Part shown: in pieces, positions 1 through 12,699 of the stretch
Layout of the letters: each line of letters starts with the position of its first letter
Numbering within the stretch: position 1 is the stretch's first letter
Assembly (NCBI GenBank): GCA_043228905.1
Contig: JBHGNT010000001.1
Location: forward strand, 34,782,001 to 34,846,000
Direction: 5' to 3'
Origin: Azolla caroliniana
Lineage: Eukaryota > Polypodiophyta
Length of the DNA stretch: 64,000 nucleotides
Notes under the pieces: generated by a model
What the model was told of the DNA's origin: nothing
Databases searched by the model: none
What the model saw: only the letters and a program-made list of their open reading frames with translations
Translations under genes and position numbers: made by a program

Positions 1-300
1 TTTTTTAGAACAATCTTTTCATTTTCAAGCCTTATTCTCACATTTTATGAAAATCTTTAAAATTCTGAAAAATTAGAATTTAAAATAATGAAATATTTTA
101 AATTTTTAAATTTGAATTTTGACCTAAGTTGAAAACCGAAACCGAACCACAAAACTGCAATTTTAACGGTCTAATGGTTTAATGGTTTGAATTTTTTAAA
201 ACGGTTCGGTTTAATTGTTTTGTGGTTTGGTTCAAGTTTCAAAATTTTGAAACAAGTCAGTTTCAAACCGGTTCGGTTTTGACACTCTCAAACCGAACCA
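1..300. repeat. AT-rich DNA with inverted AACCGAACC motifs
   Basis: There is no gene here. The segment is very AT-rich and contains several copies of AACCGAA or its complement. AACCGAACCACAAAAC at 140-155 is matched in inverted orientation by GTTTTGTGGTTTGGTT at 217-232, one mismatch in 16, so the strand could fold into a hairpin. It directly borders the LINE fragment and is probably transposon-derived, but I cannot name a family. Confidence 0.4.
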
Positions 301-336
301 TTGTTGATTGTTACTCGTTACCGTGGGAATATAGCA

Positions 337-993
337 CTAAAATGTAACCTTTTGAGGTGTAGAGAGCTCCCTGATTCTGAATTCTTGCCTCTCCATTTTA
401 TGTGGTGCAATACTTCTCTTCAAGGCTTTAAATGGACATCCTTTGATGTGCCTGCCAAGCTTTCCAAACATGACATCCCAATGGTTAGTGTCCCATGAGC
501 CAAATGACTTGATTTTCAAATTATCAAACATATTTGATAGCACTCTTGCCCAAGGCAATGTTTTTTCGGCAAATTTTGGCAGTAAAGTTTCTTTCCTAGC
601 CAACTTATGCAATTGCAAATTAAGTTTATTTACTCCTCCACACAGTCGTGGAGTGGATATCTTCACTTGTGATAAGAGGCGTACACCTCTGTGCAACTGC
701 TTAGAGCACCAAAAGTTTCTTATGATTTCTGAGTTAATCTTTTGTATCATGTGTTTCAGCCAATCAATCATAATTAAGTAATACTACATGTAAGCCATGA
801 ATATAGATTGCACTATCCTCAATCTGACATGGAGTGACCATGTTGCAATCTTCCAATAGCTTAGCTTTTCTCTCACTTTTTGCAGAACCCATTCAGCCTT
901 TCCTTTCCCTGTTTTATTCCAGCCCAATGGATAACCAAGTTGTCTAACCATTTCATTTGGGAGGTAGCTCATAATGGTAGTCCTCCCATGCAC
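337..993 (-). mobile_element. Decayed LINE (non-LTR retrotransposon) reverse-transcriptase fragment
   Basis: Read on the minus strand, 993 to 784 translates to a segment with LGYPLGWNKTGKGKAEWV, VREKLSYWK and RLRIVQSIFMAY. This is the pattern downstream of the reverse transcriptase core in plant L1-type LINEs. An in-frame TAG at 786-784 interrupts it, and the same frame then continues (771 to 337) with WLKHMIQKINSEIIRNFW and later GGVNKLNLQLHKLARKETLL, matching the region that follows in LINE ORF2. A TGA immediately upstream (996-994) closes the frame, so the upstream RT core, endonuclease and ORF1 are absent. This is a dead fragment. The family assignment rests on motif pattern only. Confidence 0.7.
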
Positions 994-2330
994 TCACACA
1001 TTAGAGCTTAGATGGGATCTGGACTAGTCAACTATAGAGTTAGTTGACACATCACAACAGCTGTGTAAGAGAAAGAAGGTGGATATTTATATTGTGTTTG
1101 GTCTTATTGTCACATTAATGTGCAAGTCAGTTGATAGTAGTGGGGCTATTCCTTTTCAATCATATGAGCTTCCCTAGATTCAACCTAGTGGTAGATAGTA
1201 GTACTTATCTTAACCTGCCAGTAGAGAATGTTCTTCTAGTTGACTAGACTAGTCTATCCCATTACACTACGTACCTCTTTCCTAAACACATTGTGTCCGA
1301 CCCATCGACGGTTTCCCACATTGACACCTCATTGACCCATATGGTTGGATTGTACTATAGCTACTTATCATTTGGGGTGCTATTCCAAATATGCAGTCTA
1401 AGAATACATGTGGTGATAAACTGACAACTTGGGGGCAATCATTGACTATATCTAACAACTATTACTGAGGCATCTTTGCTCTAATCTAGGTATTGACATT
1501 TGTTAGTGCTCAGTATGCCGCACAAATAATTGATTATAACATAGCGCTGCTCAACTAATAGTCTCCGCAAAGGATATAGGATCTTCATGAAAATTAAGAA
1601 GCAAGGCTTTCATGTCATTTTGAAGCCCATGCCAGAATTAACTTGTTAATGCTTATTCTTCATCCCAAGGAATATCACATGCAATAAGGCAGATTTTTGC
1701 CTCATAAACTTAGGCAAAACAATGTCCGTGTTGCAATCCTCGAATCTTATTGGCAACTTCCTCTCTAGCAATGGCACGAACCATGCTAGTACCTGTCAAT
1801 AAGGTTCCAACTTGAGTTGCAACAGTAGGACATCGGGAACTTGCCACTATTTTGGTATCATACACCTCCAAATGATGAACAAAACAAGGTTTGTGGCAAG
1901 ATCTATTGCAACTCTATACTCCAAAAACTACGATCACATCCGATGAGCCATTTCCCACATAGATGGCGTAGTACAAAGATCAGTTTTTTGAACTTCTCAC
2001 AGGTTGGATTGATAAAGAGACCAGGGTAAATGGACAGCTACATGCCCATAGGGCTTGCAAAGCAATAGGCCAACTAAGAGATTTCCCCACCAGCCAGAGA
2101 TTGAAGTTGGACAGGCTCTTCACATACCTACAGCCCAAAGACCATGCAAGTTATGTGAAGTAGAGTTTGCGTGCAGCTGCCCAACTTACAAGAACGTCAT
2201 AGTAAATGATTTAACTGTTGTCTTCATTTTTGGTAGTGTCACTACATAGTAAATGATTTAACTGCTGTTTATTCTATGACTATCTTTGTAGTCATTAAAT
2301 TTAACATGCCCTTGTTTGTGCTTCTGCCAG
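994..2330. other. No gene seen; probably intron of the THA8-like gene
   Basis: I looked for the upstream exon of the PPR gene that ends at 2699 and did not find it here. The open frames are short and unlike known proteins. The stretch is probably part of a long intron into which the LINE fragment inserted, with the 5' exon outside the window. Confidence 0.4.
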
Positions 2331-2699
2331 GTATTTGAAATAATCAGGAAAGAATATTGGTATCAGCCTGAGGAAGGTCTTTTTGCCGAAATGGTTGTTA
2401 CTTTGGCTCGGAACAATTTAATTGAGGAAGTTGAGAGAGTATATTCCTTGGCTAAAAGTGGGAATTTGAAGCCCATTACATGGTTGTCCACGGAGGTTAT
2501 CCGTGCACAAATAGGTGTAAAAAATATAACCAAATCTTTGGAGGTATATAATGAGCTGAAGGAGGGTGGTTTCTTTCCATGCGATACAGCATATGGTGTT
2601 TTGCGAGAAGGCTTAGAAAAAAATGGAGAAGTAGAGCTCGCGTCATTTATTGAACAAGAATATAAGAAAGCAATAGAAAAGGTTGCAGTGTCTAGTTGA
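2331..2699 (+). CDS. THA8-like PPR protein, last exon only
   Basis: This is the terminal exon of a short P-type pentatricopeptide repeat protein. The acceptor TTCTGCCAG precedes GTATTTGAAATA; translation starts in phase 0 with VFEIIRKEYWYQPEEGLF and ends after 122 codons at a TGA. The segment EIIRKEYWY is characteristic of the small plant PPR group that includes THA8 and its relatives. THA8 itself assists chloroplast group II intron splicing and thylakoid biogenesis, as known for that protein; which paralogue this is cannot be told. Two to three helical-hairpin repeats are visible, such as NLIEEVERVYSLAKSGNLKP and KSLEVYNELKEGGFFPC. The start codon and organelle transit peptide lie upstream of the window or in an exon I could not find. 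Confidence 0.75.
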   Translation, partial: VFEIIRKEYWYQPEEGLFAEMVVTLARNNLIEEVERVYSLAKSGNLKPITWLSTEVIRAQIGVKNITKSLEVYNELKEGGFFPCDTAYGVLREGLEKNGEVELASFIEQEYKKAIEKVAVSS

Positions 2700-4659
2700 A
2701 TAACCCTCTGGTTGCTTTTAACTGGATATGTAATTCTATTTGTGAAGGTTTAGGGAGTTATAGGGGAAGAGAAAATGTGTATACTACAAATCCAAATGTT
2801 AAAGCATCTTGCTGATTTGACATGGGAATTTTATATAATGATAGGCTTCTACAGCTGGAATATTGAGTCCAACATGAGGGTGACAAAAAGGTCTACTCTG
2901 CATTTTGAGTCTCATGTTTTTTTTTCATGAACAAGTTGTATGTCTACATTGGATGGTTTTTCCCGTTAAGTTTTGATTATAAACCATGGGAGCAAGGTGA
3001 TGATGCTGCCTTGAACCTTGAGGTGGGAGGTGACTTTGTAAGGCTGTTTTATTGAAATTTTCTCTAAGAGCCTACATAATTTGTGCATGTGATGTATTCA
3101 TTTAGTGACATAAAAGTTGGAAGCAATGCTTTCACAGTGTTTTAGAGTGGCATATCTTGTTAAGGTTTTGACCTGAGCATATTATTACTGTGTCCTAACC
3201 TAGGAATGCAATGTGCAAAATATATAGTACACTTTTTGCAGTTACGAACAAGTTAAACATTGTAGTAATGTGTGATAATGGTAGCATTCTACTATTTCCC
3301 AAGCAAAAGTTTGAAGGAAATTCTCTATACTTGTTCAGTACATGGTCAATACAAGATTTTGTTTACTCACATTGTTTCAAAGATAAATTTTTTATTTGAT
3401 TGTGCACCTTTATCATATAAATAGTTGTGTTTTATTTTGACTCTATGGTCCTCGTGGTATGTTAAACACTTCTAGGGTCTTCCTCTTACAACGTATGCAT
3501 TTGGTTTGCTTGATTTGTTATCCTTCACATATCATAAATTTACAAATAGTTTTAGTGACACTATGGTCTTCCTCATTTCTTGTGTGTGCATGTTTTATTG
3601 TTGTTATCAATAGATGTGACCTTGGATCAATAAAAGGTGTCAATTGTAGGAAACCTTGCAAATCACAGCTTTAATTAGTTGTCTACAGTAAATAATATGT
3701 AATGCATTTTATTGGTATGGCTAGAACGTTGGGGCATTATTATTGCTAACTCTTTTAGAATAGAAATCAGCCTGCAAATGCATAATTTTATCCATAAAAG
3801 AGATACATTAGGAACACTCTAACCTAATGCTGTACAAAAAATTGAGTAGAAAATTAAGCACATGGATGTGAAAAGATGGAAATTTATTGTGTTATGTGTT
3901 CTATGGTAAGAGGCATTGCTATGAAGAGAATGGCTACTTGTGGCTATTGCCATCCATAAGTGAGAGATGATCTACTCACACCACTTCATTCCTCTTTGAT
4001 TAAAGTAGCATCATCATCATTAGTGATTGGGTCCATTTTGAAAACGACTATTGAAAACCTAATCATTGTGTAGGGGTGAAATTTATGCATCAAAACGTGG
4101 AGGTTGGCAATCCAAATCTCAAAAATGGGTAAAATATTGTGATTTTTATAACTTATAACCAGACTTCAAAATTTTAGCTTGGGGGTAAAAGCTTTGTTCT
4201 AAGTTTGTTGCACTCAACGGGGGTTGGAAGGGCCCATTAGATTCACATGCTTGGAAGTTGGGACAACCAAATACTTTTTGTCTTGATTAATTATTATTAG
4301 CCCAAGCATATTTTCATGAAAAGCTTTGTTTTCCTTTAGATACGAAGAACCTCTAGATAGATAAGAGTCATGGGGGATTCGAGTGAAGTATGAGACCCAC
4401 TAGATATAATTATAAAGTTAAGTGCAATGCTAGTTCCACAAAAGAATGTCAAGGGCTAGGACAAAGGGACAAAAAAAGAACATGAAGCCCCAAACATACA
4501 AAGGTTTCCTTAAGCTTCAAACGCATGTTCCCCACTGAGACCTTGGGAAAACCTACAAGCAACAAAAGCACCTTGTGTGCGAGGGATTATATATGGGTAA
4601 ATAACGACATAGGCCTTGGTAGTTGCAAAATCGCCGGAAAGACAAATCAATGGGGTGTT

Positions 4660-4678
4660 GCCCCCCCCCCCCCCCCCC
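4660..4678. repeat. Poly-C homopolymer tract
   Basis: About 18 consecutive C residues follow GGGGTGTTG and precede GCCCCCTCCCC. The reverse strand is G-rich and could form G-quadruplex structures. Exact length is uncertain because such runs are error-prone in sequencing. Confidence 0.8.
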
Positions 4679-5352
4679 GCCCCCTCCCCAATCACCACAT
4701 CCTTAGAGCTTTTTATCAATTACATCAAGGATCCACCACATGTGCTAAGGACAAATTGTGGCCGATGTCAGTCATGTCACAATTGTACGAAGAACATACC
4801 TAATGATGGGTAACAGTTCGTTGGTCGGCTTTTGGATTGTATCCTTCACGATCCATTGCAATTTGCCACTCATCCCATGTAAACCTTAATTCTCTCTCTC
4901 TCTCTCTCTCTCTCACTCCCCAAAAAAAAAAAAAGAGAAAATCATTTTGCGCGTGCCATCATATGAGCACACTAAAATTCAAAAAATTAAAATAAAAGTA
5001 ATAAACAATAATAATGATTAATATTCTGAGTTGTTCTTGTTATATTGTATATAATTCAACTGACACGTGTGCAAGCAGACCAGCGGACAAAAGCTTACTG
5101 TATTGCAAACAGTCTTGTCGGACAACCGGCTATTGCAGGTAAAACAGAATTTCATGATTTTGATCGAATCATGTCTTTCTTTCTTTTCCATTTTTGTTTT
5201 ACTTCTTAAAATAAGCCCCTCTTCACATGCCCTATGTCTAGACAAACACACTAAAAAGTGCTTTCCATTGGTCTCTAGGTTCCTTTGCTTATTTAATATT
5301 TCCTTTGGGGGTCTTACAGTATGATTATGCCACTCATGGACGAGACGCAGAG

Positions 5353-5389
5353 AGGAGAGAGAGAGAGAGAGAGAGAATGTGTGTGTGAG

Positions 5390-5422
<33 letters not shown>
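5353..5422. repeat. Compound microsatellite (GA)n(GT)n(TA)n(CA)n
   Basis: Consecutive dinucleotide runs of GA, GT, TA and CA lie in about 70 bases. The run sits beside a sequence that, on the minus strand, ends in a box-B-like AAGTTCGATTCTCGC (about 5466-5485). That motif could mark a very decayed SINE tail, though no convincing box A was found. Confidence 0.8.
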
Positions 5423-8369
5423 TATTGACTGAATATTGTATGGCAAATGGGGGTTCTCCATGCCCTTTGCGAGAATCGAACTTGGGCTCTCTCAATTTTT
5501 GGACATTTATTATGCATGTAAAGTTGGATGAGCCTTCAGCGACATGTTTGTTTGTTTCCATGAGAGGTCCCAAGTGGTACTAGTAGATAACACTTTCTAA
5601 TAAGGTGTCTTTTCTTGTAAGTAGCATCAGTAATGTTTATTTCATTGATGGACTTTGACATTGCTGAATTGAAGTTGCATACAGTACATTTTTGTTACTC
5701 TCTATAATATAAGAATGTTTTTTACACAATGGCAAATCAATACAGTCTTTCATTATTCATCAAATATTTTCAGTCTATGAGGCTTTGAATTGTTAAATCT
5801 AAAGAATTTTTTTATATTAGCTTTACTTGAGAGGCCTTTATCATGAAAGTTCATTGCATAATTTCACACTATGCCCTTATTTTCCATGATGTTATATATG
5901 CTACTCGAGCAAAGCGTATAGTAGTGGCTCCATTATGATGTATTCATATAAGATGTTAAGACAATTGAACAATAATGCATGTTGTGTTCTTAAAGGATCA
6001 TGATATATGCATACATGTGGGCATTGTTTCTTCCTATGATTTCTAGCAAACCAAAGAACATGGTCATACACCTTTTCATAATTACTAATCCTACTCATAT
6101 TATGGTAGGGCATTAAAGTTTGGTTTTTACATTCCAGTGCTAAAAAGCTCATATCACTCCAACATATCGTCATAGAAGCACTCATTTAGTCTATACTGAA
6201 CTTTCCTTGCTCATATCAATATGAAAGAATGCCAGGAAGATGTATTTGAGTACATCATGACACAAAAGTTACGTTGTTAGTACCAATGTATCTAAGAGGA
6301 GCCATATTATGTTCCATAAATCATTTTTGCAAGTTAATTGATTTGATATTCAATAATGTTTCGAAGTTGATACTAGTGATTTTGATTTTTTTTTCACATC
6401 GAAGTTGATGCCACGATCAATATTATCCTCAAATCATGACATTCATCCACAAACTTTTAGTGTTGTAATATGTGAGGATCTCAAACTTTTTGAGCTACAA
6501 AGTTAGTTTGTTCATAGTCTCTCAAATAGATGCAACAGTTTCCAATGCAATTTCCTAAAAGAAATGTTGAAACACTGATAGATTAGAAGAGTTCAAAGTG
6601 AATATCTGGAATCAAACAAGTGTTTATCAGTGAATGAGAAACTTTGGATCCTCAACACAACTCATCCAACCATCTAATAAACATTGAAAGAACCATAGGT
6701 GTATGACTTATTGTCTTTAGTTGGGCACCACTACACCCAAGGTTCTCACGTAGTGAAAGGCAATTTAATGAGCACACTGTTATCATGGGATTTTCTAGAT
6801 ATATACTCTTTTCACACTTCCATCACACTAATTTTTACAGCTTTAATCTTCATTGGTGCTCATGAGCCATGCATTGTGCAATGAAACACATGAAGTCCCT
6901 CCTAGAGCTTGGTGCTTTCGAATATTATATGTTGGTTCTTTCCAACCATTCGTTACCATGTACCATACCTATGGATAGTTTAATCATTATGGTTCAACAT
7001 GATAATAGAAACTGTGACGATTTCTTGTATCAACATGTGTTTATGATTCCGTTACCAGAGTATATGCATTTAGTGATCATTTCTGTGTTCGTTTATGTTT
7101 AACCCTAATCAAGATTATGTTGTAAGCTATATTACAAGCTCCGACAGTCAAGGAAAATGCAATCTCATTTTATTAAAGACTATCAAATTTTTTAACTTCC
7201 CAATTGGAAACATTCATAAAAGAACATGCTTGACATCAATATATATGTACTAAATTCCTGTAAATGTGTGCCATTTCTCATAATTCCCCATCATTCTGTG
7301 TATGAAAAGCACATAAGGGAAATTTAATTGCAAGTTGTGAAGCCTCAAACTTCGTAATAGGAATTTGTGGATCATGGAGGAAGTATGTATATTATGTAAT
7401 TTCATTGCAAGTCTATTTCTTTTTATCTAGTAAAACCTTTTGTTGGTTGATAATTTAAAGCTTATCTAATCTCTATGGAAATTGTTTATGTTGTACCTTT
7501 TCAGAGAAGGGACTATTTTCGATGCATATGTTGTTAGTGTAAGTACACTTCCTAGTGTTTCAATTTCAAATATTCCTTCCTTATTTATGGATAGTTGCAC
7601 ACTATAATGTATATGCATCACAATGGACAAGGGTCTGTATTGCTCATGATGTTGTACATGTTAATGCCAAGCATGATGAGAATACCCCAAAATGTACATC
7701 CAGCACGGTATCGAGACTTTGAAAGCATTTGTTGAATATACTAATTCCTATTCACATTTATTTTTCCAATCAAAACAACATTCTATGAATCTATGAAAGT
7801 TTTTTGGGTGATTTGGTTACAAACATAGTAAAGTTGTTCAAAGTCATATTGCGAATAAGGGAGAGTTTTCTAGTGCTAAAGCTTTTGTGAGTGATATTGT
7901 TTGTCACAAATGGTACATTTTCAAAGGGATGGCATGCGTGAACACATAAGATTTTGTAGAATGCTTTTCTAGATGAATGTACAATTGCCACAAAGAGCTC
8001 ACTAGAACAAAACTCGTGAGACTATCACCCTACACTAATACACCTTCGATCACATTTGCACTTGCCTATTCTAGCAAGTGTGCACTCAAATCGCACATCG
8101 AATAGTCAAAATTCTTGACTGCAATTCACTCTGGTCACAAAAGGTCAGATTTTGGGGATTAAAAGGAAGTAGGAAAGGATATATTCCAGGAATTAGAAGA
8201 AAACAAGAAGTGAGGGGTAGTGTGGGGATTTTGAGAAGGCAAAGAGGAGGGGTGATTAAAAATAAAGTGGATTGTGCATGTTTTATGAGATATTTGTTGT
8301 TAATATTATGATGGGATCTAAGAAAAAGCTAGGCCTATTGCAAGTAGGTGCTTACCAAATTTCACATTA

Positions 8370-8515
8370 ATGTGGGCACAAGCAATGATGATGGTGATGA
8401 TGGTGATGGTGATGATGAAGCCCACAAAAGAAGAAGAAGAAGAGGAAGAGGAAGAAGGGAAGAAGAAGAAGAAGAAAAGGCGAGAAAAAGAAGAAGATGA
8501 TAGAGATAACATGTG
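8370..8515. repeat. GAT and GAA trinucleotide tracts
   Basis: A (GATGGT)-like run is followed by a long GAA/GGA run. Open frames across it (poly-His, poly-Glu, poly-Ser) are artefacts of the repeat. Confidence 0.8.
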
Positions 8516-8674
8516 GGCTAGTTGTGTGTGTGTCTCCCTTCCTCTTCACTACACCATCAATGGTGGTGGGAGAGGTCCACACACACACATATACACACAT
8601 TCTCTCTATGTGTAAGCATAAATATCTCCCTTACAAAGTTTGGTAGCCTCTCCTAATCATGGAAAATACATCAT

Positions 8675-8676
<2 letters not shown>

Positions 8677-8720
<44 letters not shown>
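8677..8720. repeat. (CT)n microsatellite
   Basis: An uninterrupted run of about 22 CT dinucleotides. A shorter CT run lies at 4891-4914. Confidence 0.9.
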
Positions 8721-8722
<2 letters not shown>

Positions 8723-8799
8723 GTATCACCCATTCAAAACCATAGCCAACCTATTTGTGTTTTTTCTTCTCGGTACTCCTTAATACCTATGTGTCTCGT

Positions 8800-9215
8800 T
8801 TGTTTGTTCATAACAAGACAATAATAAACTCTATCTATCTATCTATGTGAGTTTTGAGGGGTGCTCTCCCACAGCCTCGTTCCTACATTCATCCATTCGA
8901 GGACAAAAATAAAATCTATCTATTTGCATTAGTTTTTTTGGGGGAGACTCTCTTTGCCTTCTTTGCCTCATTCCTCCATTCACTTGAGGACGATCAAAAA
9001 ATCTATCTATTCACATGAATTCTTGTGGGTATTCTCTCTCTCTCTCCCTCTCTCTCTCTCTTGTCTCATTCATTCATTTGTTGACACGACAACAATAAAA
9101 TCTATCTATATATTTGTGTGTGTTTGTTTTGTGGATTTGTGTCTCATTTGTTTGTTTGTTTGTTTGTTCATTCATTCAAATATGAACAAGAATGAAATTT
9201 ATCTATGTGCTTAAT
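8800..9215. repeat. Diverged tandem array upstream of the NAC gene
   Basis: About four or five imperfect copies of a unit of roughly 80-110 bases follow one another. Each copy carries ATAAAATCTATCTAT (or a close variant), then a short GT-rich or CT-rich stretch, then TCATTCATTCATTTG-like sequence and a GAGGACAA-like or ACACGACAA-like end. Examples of the core lie at about 8822-8845, 8908-8924, 8994-9010 and 9094-9112. The array ends about 300 bases before the proposed NAC promoter. Confidence 0.6.
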
Positions 9216-9518
9216 ATTCATTGGTAACGACGACTACATTACCAACTCTTTGTGCCCATTGGTAACAAGGCTATATGTATTTGGATCATAGTCATTTAGC
9301 AAAATTATATTCTATCTCTCAATATATATATATATATATACAACAGACGCATCATAATGTATGGTAATTGAAGGAGCCTAAGTCATAATACATACTTGTT
9401 AGATCCTCATTTATTGAGATTCAATATTCTTTGGCACTTGTGCCTTAAAAGAAGTAGGGGACAAATATTAGAATCTTGGATCTTAGAAGATGAATGTTAA
9501 TCCTTTTCCAGAAGACCT

Positions 9519-9526
9519 TATATATA
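9519..9526 (+). promoter_or_regulatory. Candidate TATA box of the NAC gene
   Basis: TATATATA followed by AGAAAG lies about 300 bases upstream of the NAC start codon. This fits a core promoter with a 5' UTR of roughly 270 bases. Other TA-rich runs nearby (9322-9340) make the choice uncertain. Confidence 0.4.
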
Positions 9527-9825
9527 AGAAAGTGTTTTCCTTTTTCTCCTTGAACTTTTTTGGTTGCAAAAAAACCACAATCTTTGCATACATACACACA
9601 TATAGCTATTAACATTCTTTGTGTACAACTTGTTTGATCAACCTAGAGACATTATTCCAAGAAATTTTGGAGGGCATTTGTAACTCGATTTCCGGCTGCC
9701 TCATGATTAAGTGCGATCTTTGACGACGCCAATGTGAAACCTTTGACCTTTGAAGACAAGAAGACATCTCGCCGGAATCATTGACTACGGACCAGACGGG
9801 GACCAATTTCGATTCGTTTGGAGTG

Positions 9826-11790
9826 ATGAGCAACACCACAGAGACACAGGTTCCTCCCGGATTCCGATTCCATCCGACCGACGAGGAGCTCGTGGATTAC
9901 TACCTCAAGAAGAAAGTTGAGTCGCAAAGAATTGATCTCGATGTTATCCGAGAGATCGACCTCTACAAAATCGAGCCATGGGACCTCCAAGGTAAGGACA
10001 CACATTTGGAGAGATTGATCTCAAATGAAATGTGTTTATGGTGCCACATTGATTGATGTGACTTAGAAAATGATTTAAGCCTAGTATAATAGAAGATGAT
10101 GACCAGGGTACGAACAACTCGAAAGTCGTTCATTCGAAACTTGTTAGTCTTGCTGGTGGGTGTCGATCTAACTACAATATTGTGGGCATTTCGCTAAACT
10201 CGGAAATGTTTGTTTGTGTAATGGTGCCTAGAGAAATGCCCTAATGTTGGATCGACAGATCAAGACGAGTGGTATTTCTTCAGCCACAAGGACAAGAAGT
10301 ACCCGACGGGGACGAGGACGAATCGGGCGACAACGGCCGGGTTTTGGAAAGCGACCGGGAGAGACAAGGCCATCTATAGCAACCAGAAGGTTCTGGTGGG
10401 CATGCGAAAGACTCTAGTCTTCTACTGCGGCCGGGCGCCCAATGGACAAAAGACGGATTGGATAATGCACGAATACAGGCTCGAGTCGGGTACCGAACAA
10501 CAATTCAGCAATAGCATGCTCGCAACCTCCCCGATCAACGGGGGTGCGCAATATTCAAGCGTAAGTGCACTTCTTCGAAACTATATCCCGGCATGGAAAG
10601 AGCAATTCAATGACTTATGAAGCATATGATGCATAATTTAGTATGTTTTTGTGCTCTACTAGCATGCAAAGAATGTCTTTTGGTATGGAAGCTCTATCAT
10701 GTAAGAAGCTAATGATTCCAGCATTGTGCATTGGCATGTAGTGTGTTGTGTGTTGTGTATGTCTTATCATGGAATGGCATGGTCCCTAATGGCTGCACAC
10801 TCATGAGCCTCCAAGCATTTTCAACAGTTCCATACTTGGCACTATATATTTGTGCTTTTAGCATGCAATCAATGTCTTGATGTTATTCTTGATCCATCTA
10901 TATCCCAGGAAGAAGGGTGGGCAGTCTGCCATGTTTTCAAGAAACGCAGCCCTAGCTACACATGTGGCGGTGGCGGCGCATCCGCATCAATGCAGGCGAA
11001 TAACTACAATTCTCTGCTACATGATCATCATGCAACATCATCCCCAGCCTCTATGATGAACAATACTAGTAGCTCTTACTATACTTCAGCTTCGCGCTCA
11101 TTCGTCTTCGATGAATTGGAGCCCATAATCAATCCCGGTGCCAATGGCCATAGCAATTTCGGGCTCGGTGGTGGCGGGGGCGATGCACATTCGGGGCCTT
11201 TGAGCCACATGAACTACCTGGATCTAGTGGCCGGGGGGTCCATACCCCCCACATGTGGTACCGTGGGACCGATAGAGCCCAATGACGGAGTGGCCGACGG
11301 ATCGGATGATGCCGTGGCCGATGGCGGAAACCCAAGTAGCCATCGGATGATAAGCACATTGAATACGATGCAAGGCGCATTCGATTTCCACCATCCGCTA
11401 TTCACGAGCGCGGGTGGAGCATATGGGAATGTGAAGGAGGAGGATTTGTATTACAATTACAATCACCATCAACTTGTATCTAGTGTGGGGCACCACTTGC
11501 CCCCATTGATAGAGACCAACAACACTACTACCAATACTGCTACTACTACAACAACTAGTAGTTGTAGTGCTGGTGGTAGTGGCTATTGTCCTAGTAGTAA
11601 AGCCAATAATGGAATTACTAGCAATAATACCATGGTCAATACCAACGGTGCCAACACCAGCATTAGCCATATTGGTAGTATATTGAATGATCATGTGTTA
11701 TGCAACCCCACCACTAGTGGTAGTAGTCATCAGTTGCATGAAAACAACAATAATATAGACCTCATCTGGAGCTTTGCAAAACACACATGA
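9826..11790 (+). CDS. NAC transcription factor, VND/NST/SMB-type
   Basis: The product is a plant-specific NAC transcription factor of 458 residues, acting in the nucleus. Exons are 9826-9991, 10232-10560 and 10909-11790; phases close exactly. Exon 1 carries NAC subdomain A ([19 protein letters not shown]). Exon 2 carries [40 protein letters not shown] and the DNA-binding region to MHEYRLE. Exon 3 begins [13 protein letters not shown], closing the NAC domain near residue 179. The rest is a low-complexity activation tail rich in Asn, Ser, Thr, His and Gly, ending in [11 protein letters not shown], which resembles the WSF-type C-terminus of the VND/NST/SND group. That clade drives xylem and fibre secondary-wall programmes and root-cap maturation; the orthologue cannot be fixed here. 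The start is the first ATG before the NAC domain (GTGATGAGC). A second in-frame acceptor at 10258 would drop nine residues of subdomain B. Confidence 0.93.
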
Positions 11791-12648
11791 CCTACTCTGG
11801 ATATACATACTCTCTTAATGCGAGCGCATTCATTGCATCCATGCATTCACCACCCCATATTGCCTTGCTCTCTTCCTTTTTGAAGTACCCAACATTTCCT
11901 TCCACACCTTTCAACTCTTAACAATACCCACTTCTTTTACCTCCGTGCATTTCTTTCCTTCATGTTTACAAATAACACATTGACTACTCATTTATGTTCC
12001 ATACATTTACAATACTATATATAACGTCGTCTGTGTGTGTATCTGTGTCTCCTCCATCCAATATACATGACACATTATGTGTGTCAAAAAAACGAAAATA
12101 TATATATATATGACATTTAAGTGAGTATGCCCACATTTCCTATGGCCCCTTGATTACCCAACTTCACATCGTCGCTTTTACAGTTGCATGTAAATTGGGT
12201 CCAAGCAAAAGCTACATCATACATCATGCTTCCTAATCTTTTCTGCGGTTGGTTCCTTTCTTTCAAATATCATAACATTACCCTTTCATTATGCCCCTTC
12301 ATATACAATAATAAGAAGTGTTTCCGTTGACTCGACCAAACCACCAACAATGTTAATGGATTGTATTACACCGATAACTATATAAACTATTTGATGTCAA
12401 GTGGTAGCAATGCTATAGCTTGTTGTTCAATGACATACATACTTGATGTATATATACATAAACCCGATGGTTGAATCAATCTAGTTACATACTTTGGTTT
12501 GGCTATATTAAATTATCATTTCATGTATCATGATTATTATAATGAAGGCAAAGAACCATATTATTTGATCTTAAACATTGATGACATCTAATGCATGTAC
12601 ATGACATCTTTACGGAACTCAACTTGATATTTGATGTGTCTACATTTC

Positions 12649-12699
<51 letters not shown>

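Larger units (their letters stand above)
2700..9518. other. Intergenic region, no recognisable gene
   Basis: This is nearly 7 kb between the PPR exon and the NAC gene. All open frames are short, lack coding-like composition, and match no family I know. It holds a C homopolymer, several CT/GA/TA/GT microsatellites, GAT/GAA tracts near 8.4-8.5 kb and a diverged tandem array at 8.8-9.2 kb, annotated separately. The first few hundred bases presumably include the 3' UTR of the PPR gene. Confidence 0.6.

Noticed and set aside
5460-5580. SINE on the minus strand, suggested by AAGTTCGATTCTCGC
   Set aside because: Only a box-B-like string was found, with no box A at a tRNA-like distance. It is mentioned only as a possible relic.
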